DNA of 16,059 nucleotides from Clostridia bacterium (GCA_017520365.1 JAFXFQ010000227.1:1-16059); one strand, 5' to 3'; counted from the stretch's first letter, positions 1 through 6,789 are shown. The notes: generated from the sequence alone by a model not told the origin. Made by a program: numbers and translations.

Positions 1-223
1 CCTCAATGGGGTCTGCCTCATCAATAATGGGGTCGATAGCTCTGGACATTTTTTCGCAATCCTCAATATCGATGCCCTCGGGCTTATCAATAGTGATGCG
101 GAGGATCATATCGGCGCCCTCCTTGACGTACTCAACGTCCCAAAGCATATAGCCAAGCTCATCGGCTACGGGAGCAACAAGGTCGCGGACTGTGCCGGCA
201 ATGTTTTTCTTCTGCTTTTCCAT
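1..223 (-). CDS. rimP: Ribosome maturation factor RimP, N-terminal part (runs off the left edge)
   Basis: RimP binds the 30S subunit and is needed for its maturation. The 74 codons present begin MEKQKKNIAG and contain the family's N-terminal domain pattern: DLVAPVADELGYMLWDVEY, then ADMILRITIDKPEGI, then IEDCEKMSRAIDPIID. These are the typical RimP strand and helix elements, recognised by eye. The ATG at 223-221 is preceded by AGGTGA at good spacing. The gene continues beyond base 1, so about half of a usual RimP (about 150 residues) is missing. In Firmicutes rimP usually heads the rimP-nusA-infB operon; the gene here has its own promoter and leader hairpin just upstream, which fits that role. 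Confidence 0.93.
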   Translation of the reverse strand, partial: MEKQKKNIAGTVRDLVAPVADELGYMLWDVEYVKEGADMILRITIDKPEGIDIEDCEKMSRAIDPIIDEADPIE

Positions 224-255
224 TTTTCACCTGTAAAAATATTTTTTCATAAAAG

Positions 256-283
256 AGAGAGTGGACTTTCTTGCCCACTCTCT
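256..283 (-). promoter_or_regulatory. Stem-loop in the rimP leader
   Basis: A 9-bp perfect stem (bases 256-264 pairing with 275-283, loop about 10 nt) lies between the rimP promoter and its start codon, so it would sit in the roughly 80-nt 5' leader. On the minus strand only four U residues follow it before a mixed A/U stretch, so it is a poor intrinsic terminator. It may be an attenuator, a stabilising leader structure, or the weak end of the upstream sfsA-PHP transcript. Confidence 0.4.
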
Positions 284-307
284 GACTTTCACTCTATTAC
301 GCTGATT

Positions 308-336
308 ATTGTACCACACCTTTTTTGATTTTGCAA
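308..336 (-). promoter_or_regulatory. Sigma-A type promoter for rimP
   Basis: On the minus strand the sequence reads TTGCAA (-35, 336-331), a 17-bp spacer, then TACAAT (-10, 313-308) preceded by TGG, an extended -10. It lies about 85 bp before the rimP ATG, inside the intergenic gap after the PHP gene. Confidence 0.65.
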
Positions 337-420
337 GGCTTTTTTGATTTTTTATAACATTTATAATATTTGTACAGCTTTTGCACGTTTTGCCCTTCAA
401 AATCGGTGCTTTTTTGAATA

Positions 421-1161
421 TCAAAGAGAAATATCCTCAAACCCAAAGCAGAGAGTGGGTCTGTGGCTGTCGCTGGAAAGGATAAATCGGCCGCCCTTTG
501 ACCTTATATACTCAACTATGGGGGCGGAGGGATATGGGGTGCTTCTGTAGCCGCGGCCTATAACGCCCGTGTTTATCTCGAAATACTTGACCCTCGGGAG
601 CAGCTTATCAACAGCCGCCCTCCAGGCGGCTGTATACTCGGGGTCCGACTCGTCAAACAGAGGATCTCTTTCCGAAAACTTTGTAAGAAGGTCAAAGTGG
701 CCCACGATATCGGCGCCCGTCTCCTCGGCTAATCTTCCCACTGACGCAAAATACTCTTTTGCAAAGGCAACAGGGTCTCCTCCGAAATACTCCTCCACCG
801 CCATTCGCAGATCGGCGGCGCTTTTGTCAACGGGGAGATAGCAGCCGTCCTTTTTTACGTAATGAACACTGCCGATCACGTAGTCGTAGCCCTCTGCCCT
901 GTGGTGAGAGTAGAGATCCTGCTCTATACCGCAATACACCTTTATCCTGTCACTGTATTTTTTTGAAAGGTGCCTGATCTCTGACTTATATACCTCCTCG
1001 CCCTCAAGGGACATACAGTATTCCGTGTCAAATGCCGTGTGTGAGTGGTCTGAAAAGCCTATGTGAGTCATACCCATCTCCAAAGCAAGAAGAATAAGCT
1101 CCTCAGGAGTGCATTTTCCGTCGCTGTGGGTGGTATGTATGTGAAAGTCTCTTTTTATCAT
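421..1161 (-). CDS. PHP-domain phosphoesterase, histidinol-phosphatase (HisJ/HisK) family
   Basis: 246 residues. PHP enzymes of this family hydrolyse histidinol phosphate to histidinol in histidine synthesis, using a cluster of metal ions. Visible metal-site residues are HxH at H7/H9, D14, DH at 38-39, E80, H100 in GSVHYV, H155 in GHFDLL, and DSH at 231-233. The start is the ATG at 1161 with GGAGA upstream, placed inside the 3' end of sfsA, so the two genes are probably co-transcribed and translationally coupled. The protein stops right after the FGFED motif, where relatives normally carry another 20-25 residues, so the C-terminus looks short. No other his genes are in the window, and sfsA-linked PHP genes may act on a different phosphoester; the exact substrate is unproven. 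Confidence 0.85.
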   Translation of the reverse strand: MIKRDFHIHTTHSDGKCTPEELILLALEMGMTHIGFSDHSHTAFDTEYCMSLEGEEVYKSEIRHLSKKYSDRIKVYCGIEQDLYSHHRAEGYDYVIGSVHYVKKDGCYLPVDKSAADLRMAVEEYFGGDPVAFAKEYFASVGRLAEETGADIVGHFDLLTKFSERDPLFDESDPEYTAAWRAAVDKLLPRVKYFEINTGVIGRGYRSTPYPSAPIVEYIRSKGGRFILSSDSHRPTLCFGFEDISL

Positions 1162-1162
1162 T

Positions 1163-1861
1163 TTATTCTCCTATTATTACAGGTACCTTGCTGTCAGCCT
1201 CAATGCTGTCAGGCTCTACCCTGCAGTCTATGGCAAGAATGCCCACGCCCGCCGCCCTTGCCTCTGAAAGAGCACGGGAAAATTTCGGGTCGGTGGCAAC
1301 GTTTGGGGTAAAGCTTACCACACCCTTCATTTGAATAATGAAGAGAACGTAAGCCTCGTATCCCTCGTCCAATGCCCTTATAAGGTGGCGCAGATGCTTT
1401 TCACCCCTTGCGGTGGGCGCGTCGGGAAAGCGAGCCTCGCCGCCGCACTCAAGAGTTACGCCCTTTACCTCCAGGAAAGCCCTTCTGCCATTATCCTCAA
1501 TATAAAAATCGAAGCGGGAATCTCCGTAGGTGTATTCTCGGCGGATACGGGCATCCCTTGAGAAAAGAAATCCTTTTTTCAGCCACTCCTTTGCAACGTC
1601 GTTTACGACCTGGGAGTCCATATTGATAAGAATCGCCTCATCGCCTACGGCCTTTTCCACCGAAACAAGATCGTAAAGCGTTTTCCTCGTCGGATTGTCG
1701 CTCTTTTCCAGATATACCCGACAGCCGGGAACGAGGAGCTCTCGGCACCTACCCGTATTCTTCACGTGAACGGTATGCTCCTCACCGTTGATAACGACCC
1801 TTGCAATAAATCTGTTGGGGCGGCTTTTGAACACCGCCTCCGTGATGTTTTTGTATCTCAT
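1163..1861 (-). CDS. sfsA: SfsA family nuclease (sugar fermentation stimulation protein homologue)
   Basis: 232 residues, almost the same length as the E. coli protein (234). The family has an OB-like N-terminal part and a PD-(D/E)XK-type nuclease core. Diagnostic motifs are VKNTGRCRELL (33-43), the nuclease core RFDFYIED followed by FLEVKGVTL (116-137, with D118, E131 and K133 as likely catalytic residues), and FPDAPTARGEKHLRHL (145-160). The start is an ATG at 1861 with AGAGGTAG upstream. The stop is one base before the start of the PHP gene. The older name reflects an effect on maltose genes in E. coli; nuclease activity is the currently favoured description. The biological role in Firmicutes is not settled. 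Confidence 0.94.
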   Translation of the reverse strand: MRYKNITEAVFKSRPNRFIARVVINGEEHTVHVKNTGRCRELLVPGCRVYLEKSDNPTRKTLYDLVSVEKAVGDEAILINMDSQVVNDVAKEWLKKGFLFSRDARIRREYTYGDSRFDFYIEDNGRRAFLEVKGVTLECGGEARFPDAPTARGEKHLRHLIRALDEGYEAYVLFIIQMKGVVSFTPNVATDPKFSRALSEARAAGVGILAIDCRVEPDSIEADSKVPVIIGE

Positions 1862-1879
1862 ATTCTACCTCTTTCTGTT

Positions 1880-1885
1880 ATTATA
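1880..1885 (-). promoter_or_regulatory. Possible -10 element for the sfsA-PHP unit
   Basis: TATAAT on the minus strand, 18 bp before the sfsA ATG. No good -35 hexamer sits at 16-18 bp, so only the -10 is supported, and the implied leader would be very short. Confidence 0.35.
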
Positions 1886-1970
1886 CAACATTTTCGACCT
1901 GCATACCACCGTTTTTGAATTATTTGTTATTAATTCCACGAAAGGCCACGGAGTAGGCGGCAAGAATATA

Positions 1971-2077
1971 GCTTCGCTGTGATATGTTCCCAAAGGGAAC
2001 GTGAAGGAACAAAACCGCAGGGGCGGTTTTGGATTTTTATTATAAAGAATGCGATAAATTTGAATTTGAAGAGGAGA
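1971..2077 (-). repeat. Dispersed intergenic repeat, copy A
   Basis: The reverse complement of this stretch aligns with 9143-9248 with 90 of 107 positions identical by hand count (one gap). Both copies carry two short stem-loops: one with AAACCGC and GCGGTTT arms (extended by one pair in this copy), and a second around CCCTTTGGG that is a full GTTCCC/GGGAAC hairpin here. The copies lie in opposite orientations about 7.1 kb apart, both intergenic. Confidence 0.75.
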
Positions 2078-2163
2078 AACAGATGGAAACGGCATATAGA
2101 ATGTCATACTGAGCTTAAGATATATCTTGAAGGGACTAATTCTTCTCAATATTTTCGTGCTTA

Positions 2164-2192
2164 TTGAAAAGCGCCGAAAAATGTGTTACAAT
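2164..2192 (+). promoter_or_regulatory. Sigma-A type promoter for the GH172 gene
   Basis: TTGAAA (2164-2169), 17-bp spacer, TACAAT (2187-2192) with a TGT extended -10 directly upstream. It is 30 bp before the ATG, leaving a leader of about 24 nt with a modest AAGGAA ribosome binding site. Confidence 0.75.
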
Positions 2193-2222
2193 CTTCATAT
2201 GTCGTAATAAGGAATAAAAAAT

Positions 2223-3320
2223 ATGCTTTATGAACTTAAAAATATAAGATCATACGCCGCAAATGCTGAAAATCCCAAGGGAGCACCCTCTATGGGCGGC
2301 GTTATGGGAGGCGGACATAAGGGCTGTCCCTGTGTCCAATGGGTAAAGCCGTCACAGGTGGTCACCCTGCTTGACGTGGAGGGCTCAGGCGTCGTCCGTC
2401 ATATCTGGCTGACCTTCCCTCCCTATCATCCCGACCTTTATCGGGGCCTTGTCATAAGAATGTATTGGGACGGTCAGGAGGCCCCCAGCGTAGAAGCGCC
2501 CGTGGGCGATTTCTTCGGCGTTGCCCACGCAAGATACAGACAGTATTCCTCAAGCCTTATGAGCGTTCAGTCAAGCAACGGCCTTAACTCGTGGATACCT
2601 ATGCCCTTCAAAAAGAGCGCTCGCATCACCGTTGAAAACGATTCGGACAGAACCTTTTCCGTTCTGTTTTATCAGGTGGATTTCACCCTGGGTGATACCC
2701 ATCCCGATGACCTTGGCTATTTTCACGCCCAGTTCCGCCGCTCCAATTGCCACCCATTCCACTCCGATTACGTGATACTTGACGGAGTTTTGGGAAAGGG
2801 TCGGTACCTTGGCACCGTGCTTGGAGTTCGCAGTGTCTGCCTTAAGGAGCAGTGGTGGGGCGAGGGCGAGGTAAAGATGTATTTTGACGGTGAGAAGGAT
2901 CCCACCATCTGCGGCACAGGTGCCGAGGACTACGTTGGCTGTGCCTGGGGACTTTCCGAGTGCTTTGCCCCTCACGGAGGATGCACCGTTTGCGATAATG
3001 ATAACAAAATGTATTCCTTCTACCGCTGGCACGATGCTGATCCCATATATTTTGAAAGCTCCTTCAAGATCACCGTGATGCAGATGGGCTACGGAGATAA
3101 GGAGAGAGCAAGGGAGGCCCTCGGGGAAAGCTTTGTTTCTTATCCCGCCGCAGGCGGCGATGACAGCGTTTGCTACTATGACAGAAGCGATGATTATTGC
3201 TCCACCGCCTTTTGGTATCAAACTCTCCCCACCGCACCCTTTCCCCCCTTCCCCGGAAGAGAGGAGCGGCTTTGTGACCTTCCCGAGGAGAAGAACACGG
3301 CAGAAAGAAACGATATATGA
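2223..3320 (+). CDS. DUF2961 / glycoside hydrolase family 172 protein
   Basis: 365 residues. GH172 enzymes act on fructofuranosides and arabinofuranosides (for example difructose anhydrides or D-arabinan), usually as trimers or hexamers. Family landmarks are VVRHIWLTFPP (57-67), VEAPVGDFFG (90-99), SWIPMPFKKSARITVEN (123-139), WWGEGEVKMYFDGEKDPT (211-228), GTGAEDY (231-237) and the late YSFYRWHDADPI segment (264-275). E214 and E235 are 21 residues apart, matching the spacing of the two catalytic glutamates (E270/E291) of the characterised bifidobacterial member, so they are the likely catalytic pair. There is no signal peptide, so a cytoplasmic enzyme acting on imported oligosaccharide is likely. 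It has its own promoter; the next gene starts 77 bp downstream. The exact sugar specificity cannot be read from sequence. Confidence 0.9.
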   Translation: MLYELKNIRSYAANAENPKGAPSMGGVMGGGHKGCPCVQWVKPSQVVTLLDVEGSGVVRHIWLTFPPYHPDLYRGLVIRMYWDGQEAPSVEAPVGDFFGVAHARYRQYSSSLMSVQSSNGLNSWIPMPFKKSARITVENDSDRTFSVLFYQVDFTLGDTHPDDLGYFHAQFRRSNCHPFHSDYVILDGVLGKGRYLGTVLGVRSVCLKEQWWGEGEVKMYFDGEKDPTICGTGAEDYVGCAWGLSECFAPHGGCTVCDNDNKMYSFYRWHDADPIYFESSFKITVMQMGYGDKERAREALGESFVSYPAAGGDDSVCYYDRSDDYCSTAFWYQTLPTAPFPPFPGREERLCDLPEEKNTAERNDI

Positions 3321-3326
3321 CCAAGC

Positions 3327-3353
3327 CACCGCTTTCCCTTCCGAAAAGCGGTG
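3327..3353 (+). terminator. Weak stem-loop after the GH172 gene
   Basis: A 9-bp stem with arms CACCGCTTT (3327-3335) and AAAGCGGTG (3345-3353) begins six bases after the GH172 stop. No U-run follows, so it is a weak terminator or a transcript-end stabiliser that probably allows read-through into the sigma factor gene. Confidence 0.35.
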
Positions 3354-3397
3354 CGAAATTCCGAAATTAAAAACTATACCGGAAAGGATGCTGTATT

Positions 3398-5518
3398 GTG
3401 GAAAAGGAAAAGCTTATCGCCCTGGTCGAAGGGGTGAAGGGCGGCAGTGAGGCCGCAATGACCGAGCTTTACGAGACCTTTTTTGATGATATCTACTACT
3501 ATATTTTAAAAACCGTAAACAACGATGCAGAGCTCGCTCAGGACCTGACCCAGGATACCTTTATAGAGATACTCCAAAGCATCGGCTCCTTGCAGGAGCC
3601 TGCAGCCTTCGTGACGTGGAGCCGCCGCATAGCATTTTACCGTTGCACGGCCTACTTCAAAAAACGCCACGATATCCTGGTGGACGAGGATGAGGACGGC
3701 TACAGCATTTTCGATACCGCCGCCGAGGATAACTCGGAGTTTATCCCCGACGAGGCTCTCGATAAGGATGAATTGAAAAAGACTATTCACGGAATAATAA
3801 ACGAGCTTCCCGAGGAGCAAAGAAGCGCAGTTATGATGCGCTATTTCGAGGAGCTTTCCGTTGCGGATATCGCGGCTGTGCAGGGTGTCTCCGAGGGTAC
3901 GGTGAAAAGCCGCCTGAACTACGGTAGAAAAGCCATAAGGGATGCCGTTGAGACATATGAAAAGAAATACGATATCAAGCTTCACAGTGTCGGTATCATT
4001 CCCATTCTTCTTTGGATGCTTCGGGGACAGCGTGCCGCGAAAGGCCTTTCTCTTACTACGGGTCTGCCCTCTGCAACAGGTGCCGCCGCGGCCATCGCTT
4101 GTGCAAATGCTTCAACCTCTGCAGTTGCCGCAACCGCCACGGCGTCTACCGCTGCTACCGTTGCCACAACTGCCGCCACAACTGCGGCAACAACCGCAAA
4201 GGCCGCAGGAGTCTCCCTCTTTGTAAAGATCGCTGCAGGTATCATAGCGGCAGGCGCCGTGGCGGGAGGAGTTGCCATTGCCATTCCCAAGGATGAGCCT
4301 TATGCCGTTGTTGATGATGAGGATGAGGATGACCGTGACGAGGATGACCGTGACGACGGTGACCGTGACGAGGGCGACCGTGACGACGGTGACCGTGACG
4401 ACGGCGACCGTGATAAGAACGATGAACCCTCAGATGACGAAAACGACGGCCCCATCCACGGCGAGGATGGGGAAACCGACGATGATCCCCCATACGGTGA
4501 CGGTGATGATGACCGCCCCGAGGACACAGAAGATGATGAGGAGCCTTTAGTGCCGGAGGGACCTCGGTTTGAAAGCGACAGACTAAGCTGTGATGCCGAG
4601 TGGGGCGATACAATGATCAAAAAGGTGTATCCTGCCGTTTCAGGCGGACTTTACGTTGAAACGGAAAACGGCTTCTACCATTACGGAGACCCTGAAATGA
4701 GCACAAACTATATTGCAGGGGATGACGTTTCAAATTGGGGACACAGCCCCTACGGCGGCTTCTGGTATATGAACCACGAGGGCTACTATTTCGTGGAGGA
4801 CCGCCTTGCCTACGGCATAAAGGGGGAGATATTCTACACCTTCACCGATATGCTGAGCTCAGACCTTGTGGTGTACTCCTACGATGAGGCCGAGGGAAGG
4901 ATATATTGCTCCACCTTCAAGAGAACGGGGGAGATGGTTGACGATAACGTTGTGCAGAGCTTTGAAATAAGGGAAGATCGGGAGACCATAGGCATCTTCG
5001 ATAAGGTGGACAGCTTCAGGATCCTTCCCAACAAGGGCAGTTATTCTTCCTATCCCGATGCTCTTGTGACGGTGAACGGCAACAGCTATATTTTCAACTT
5101 TGCGTACATTTTTCATGATAAAATGAACCTTGATATCGAGAGGGCCCTCGAAAGGGATATGTCCGAAAACTTCCTTGATTATTACAATTATCAGATAATA
5201 TATTCAAAGGACGGGGTGGACGGCAAGCTGTTTTGCCGCTACGAGGGCGACGATTACGAGATAAACCTTCCCGATGGACATACAGTGGACGAGATAGTGT
5301 ATTTCGCACGCTCCAACTCGTGCCTGATGGTGTTTGATAACGGAGACGTTTATAAATGGAAGCTGAACGTAAGCGTTATCGCCGATGAACCTGTAAAAGA
5401 CGAGGAGCTGACCGCCCTCAGCGGCGATATTGAAGGAATCTACCTGTGCGGAACCGTGTATCGCCTCTTAATGAGCGACGGCGCAGTTTATTCGCTGGAT
5501 TACGGCACGGACTATTGA
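3398..5518 (+). CDS. ECF-type sigma factor fused to a TM anchor, acidic linker and predicted extracytoplasmic domain
   Basis: 706 residues, far longer than a usual ECF sigma factor (about 160-200). Residues 22-90 form sigma region 2, with DLTQDTFIEIL at 49-59 for core binding and WSRRIAF near 74-80 for promoter contact. Residues 125-184 form region 4 with the helix-turn-helix LSVADIAAVQGVSEGTVKSR. A short hydrophobic patch (IIPILLWML, 200-208) and an Ala/Thr-rich stretch (222-270) lead to one membrane helix at about 274-296. Then come an acidic linker (306-382, 47 of 77 residues Asp or Glu) and a 315-residue C-terminal part with recurring short strands such as NGFYHYG, NGDVYKW and DGAVYSLD that suggest a beta-propeller. 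The start is GTG at 3398 with GGAAAGGA upstream. No separate anti-sigma gene is adjacent, so the membrane part probably does that job. The ligand is unknown. Confidence 0.85.
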   Translation: MEKEKLIALVEGVKGGSEAAMTELYETFFDDIYYYILKTVNNDAELAQDLTQDTFIEILQSIGSLQEPAAFVTWSRRIAFYRCTAYFKKRHDILVDEDEDGYSIFDTAAEDNSEFIPDEALDKDELKKTIHGIINELPEEQRSAVMMRYFEELSVADIAAVQGVSEGTVKSRLNYGRKAIRDAVETYEKKYDIKLHSVGIIPILLWMLRGQRAAKGLSLTTGLPSATGAAAAIACANASTSAVAATATASTAATVATTAATTAATTAKAAGVSLFVKIAAGIIAAGAVAGGVAIAIPKDEPYAVVDDEDEDDRDEDDRDDGDRDEGDRDDGDRDDGDRDKNDEPSDDENDGPIHGEDGETDDDPPYGDGDDDRPEDTEDDEEPLVPEGPRFESDRLSCDAEWGDTMIKKVYPAVSGGLYVETENGFYHYGDPEMSTNYIAGDDVSNWGHSPYGGFWYMNHEGYYFVEDRLAYGIKGEIFYTFTDMLSSDLVVYSYDEAEGRIYCSTFKRTGEMVDDNVVQSFEIREDRETIGIFDKVDSFRILPNKGSYSSYPDALVTVNGNSYIFNFAYIFHDKMNLDIERALERDMSENFLDYYNYQIIYSKDGVDGKLFCRYEGDDYEINLPDGHTVDEIVYFARSNSCLMVFDNGDVYKWKLNVSVIADEPVKDEELTALSGDIEGIYLCGTVYRLLMSDGAVYSLDYGTDY
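4331..4420 (+). repeat. Six 15-bp tandem units encoding an acidic D-R-D-x-x repeat
   Basis: Units start at 4331, 4346, 4361, 4376, 4391 and 4406, each beginning GACCGTGA. The first five keep GACCGTGACGA with a variable last four bases; the last unit is degenerate. They encode residues 312-341 of the sigma fusion protein, inside its acidic linker. Such in-frame minisatellites can change copy number without breaking the frame. Confidence 0.9.
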
Positions 5519-5547
5519 TATACTGAAAAAATGAATATGTTAACCTA

Positions 5548-5576
5548 TTGACAAAATAAGACACAGGTGCTATAAT
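5548..5576 (+). promoter_or_regulatory. Consensus sigma-A promoter for the riboswitch-thiT unit
   Basis: Perfect TTGACA (5548-5553), 17-bp spacer and perfect TATAAT (5571-5576), with a TGC extended -10. The predicted start point near 5583 is about 20 nt before the aptamer. It begins 29 bp after the sigma factor stop codon. Confidence 0.88.
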
Positions 5577-5604
5577 CAACCTGTCAAAGGCCTTGACAAT
5601 AATT

Positions 5605-5691
5605 CAATACAGGGGTGCTGCCATGGCGGCTGAGACGGCGAAAGCCGAACCCTTTAACCTGATACGGGTAATTCCGGCGTAGGGAGCATTG
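5605..5691 (+). ncRNA. TPP riboswitch aptamer (THI element)
   Basis: The conserved THI-box elements appear in order: ACAGGGGTGCTG, then GGCTGAGA, then GAACCCTTTAACCTGAT, then ACGGGTAATTCCGGCGTAGGGA. A closing P1 helix can form between CAAT at 5605-5608 and ATTG at 5688-5691. The aptamer binds thiamine pyrophosphate and here precedes the thiamine transporter thiT, so high TPP should lower thiT expression. Confidence 0.95.
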
Positions 5692-5710
5692 AGCAAATAT
5701 TGCTTTTTTC

Positions 5711-5740
5711 GATCCTCTGCAGCCGCAGAGGATCTTTTTT
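5711..5740 (+). terminator. Intrinsic terminator of the TPP riboswitch expression platform
   Basis: A perfect 10-bp stem (5711-5720 with 5725-5734), AGCC loop and six T residues (5735-5740), just downstream of the aptamer. A smaller 5-bp hairpin with its own T-run (5692-5709) sits in between. Bases 5720-5726 (CAGCCGC) are complementary to 5626-5632 (GCGGCTG) in the aptamer, which suggests a competing antiterminator in the ligand-free state. The terminator may also end transcripts coming from the sigma factor gene. Confidence 0.9.
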
Positions 5741-5770
5741 GCTTCTTTCATATCGGATAGAAAGGAAATT

Positions 5771-6589
5771 ATGAACAACAAAACAAAAAAACAGTCATTG
5801 ACCCTGAAGCTCTGTGAAAGCGCGATAATGATCGCCCTTGCAACTATACTGAGTCTTCTCAAGCTGGTGGACCTCCCCTTCGGAGGAAGCATCACCTTCG
5901 CATCCATGCTGCCCATCGTTATCATAGCATACAGATACGGCACAGCCTGGGGCCTTTTCACAGCTACCGTCCACGGCATTATGCAGTTTATTCTCGGTGC
6001 AAGTGTTCTCTCATATGTGACCGGCTGGAAAAGCGTTTGCGCGGTCATCCTTTTCGACTACGTTCTCGCCTTTGCGCTCATCGGCCTTGCAGGACTTTTC
6101 AAAAATATGAAAAGCGGACGTGCGTCCCTCGTCCTCGGCTCTCTTGTTGCCTGCCTTGCAAGATATGCCTGCCATTTCATTTCAGGCGTCACCGTCTGGA
6201 GAGATCTTTCCATCCCCGGAGACGCGGCGGTAGTGTATTCCTTCGTTTATAACGCCACTTATATGATCCCCGAAACGGCGGTTCTTTGCCTTGCGGCCTT
6301 CTATATCGGCAGCGTGCTCACCTTTTCGGAGGGTAAGATCGGCACCGCAAAAAGGAGCGCAGAGAAGGCATCGATCCTCCATTACTTCAGCGGAGCCTGC
6401 GTTGTGGGATCGCTCATTTTCGACATCGTGGCTGTATTTTCACACCTGCAGAACCCTGAAAGCGGTGAATTTGATATCACGGGAATCACCTCCGTCAATT
6501 GGCCGGCAGTTGTGATCGTGACCCTTGCCGGCGCAGTAATTGCCACCCTTTTGACCCTGATCCCCAAAATCAAAGGCAAAAAGTCATAA
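5771..6589 (+). CDS. thiT: Thiamine transporter ThiT, substrate-binding S component of an ECF transporter
   Basis: 272 residues, membrane protein. ThiT captures thiamine and works with a shared energising module (EcfT plus the ATPases EcfA1/A2), which is not in this window. H135, W143, Y156 and N161 have the same spacing as the thiamine-binding H125, W133, Y146 and N151 of Lactococcus lactis ThiT. The first helix carries an AxxxA motif (A18, A22) of the kind S components use to dock on EcfT. Six helices end near residue 184. A further 80 residues add two more predicted helices (about 205-225 and 245-265) joined by a polar loop; typical ThiT proteins of about 180-200 residues lack these. The start is an ATG with AAAGGA upstream, and the gene is controlled by the TPP riboswitch. 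Confidence 0.94.
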   Translation: MNNKTKKQSLTLKLCESAIMIALATILSLLKLVDLPFGGSITFASMLPIVIIAYRYGTAWGLFTATVHGIMQFILGASVLSYVTGWKSVCAVILFDYVLAFALIGLAGLFKNMKSGRASLVLGSLVACLARYACHFISGVTVWRDLSIPGDAAVVYSFVYNATYMIPETAVLCLAAFYIGSVLTFSEGKIGTAKRSAEKASILHYFSGACVVGSLIFDIVAVFSHLQNPESGEFDITGITSVNWPAVVIVTLAGAVIATLLTLIPKIKGKKS

Positions 6590-6601
6590 TTTTGCATTTC
6601 T

Positions 6602-6616
6602 GACAAAATATTTGTC
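6602..6616 (+). terminator. Weak hairpin downstream of thiT
   Basis: A 6-bp stem GACAAA/TTTGTC with an ATA loop starts 13 bases after the thiT stop. It is followed by a mixed, only partly T-rich stretch, so termination is possible but weak. Confidence 0.3.
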
Positions 6617-6646
6617 TGTTATGCTTAAAAAAAATCTCCTACTTTA

Positions 6647-6674
6647 TTGACTTTGCTGATTCAGTTGGTATAAT
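6647..6674 (+). promoter_or_regulatory. Sigma-A type promoter for the oxidoreductase gene
   Basis: TTGACT (6647-6652), 16-bp spacer, TATAAT (6669-6674) with a TGG extended -10. The implied leader is about 110 nt and contains an 8-bp stem-loop (about 6743-6769, one G-U pair) with GCTGTC and GACAGC arms. Confidence 0.72.
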
Positions 6675-6789
6675 AAACTTGAATCTTATTTCTCATAGAG
6701 AAAATCAATAGCCCATAATAATTAAATTTGAACTTGTTTGGGCGGCTGTCAGCGCATATCCGACAGCTGGGAAAGGTAGGGTGATTTCT

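Larger units (their letters stand above)
1862..2222. other. Divergent intergenic region with a repeat and no convincing gene
   Basis: 361 bases between the divergent sfsA and GH172 genes. It holds the sfsA -10 element, one copy of a dispersed repeat (1971-2077) and the GH172 promoter (2164-2192). Between 2098 and 2140 a short stretch beginning GTCATACTGAGC, with an inner near-palindrome around AAGATATATCTT, resembles a decayed intergenic palindrome of the GTCATTCTGAGC type seen in many genomes. Short open frames on both strands here cross the repeat, lack supported starts and show no protein family. Confidence 0.6.

Noticed and set aside
1865..2149. Small open frames on both strands in the sfsA-GH172 gap
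   Set aside because: They consist largely of the dispersed repeat, which is also found at 9143-9248 where the frame is not kept.
2571..3329. Open frame of 252 codons on the minus strand opposite GH172
   Set aside because: GH172 motifs are unmistakable on the plus strand, and the antisense frame shows no motif or start signal.
4242..4620. Open frames on both strands over the acidic repeat of the sigma gene, rich in His/Arg or Ser
   Set aside because: These low-complexity peptides are by-products of the 15-bp repeat read in other frames.
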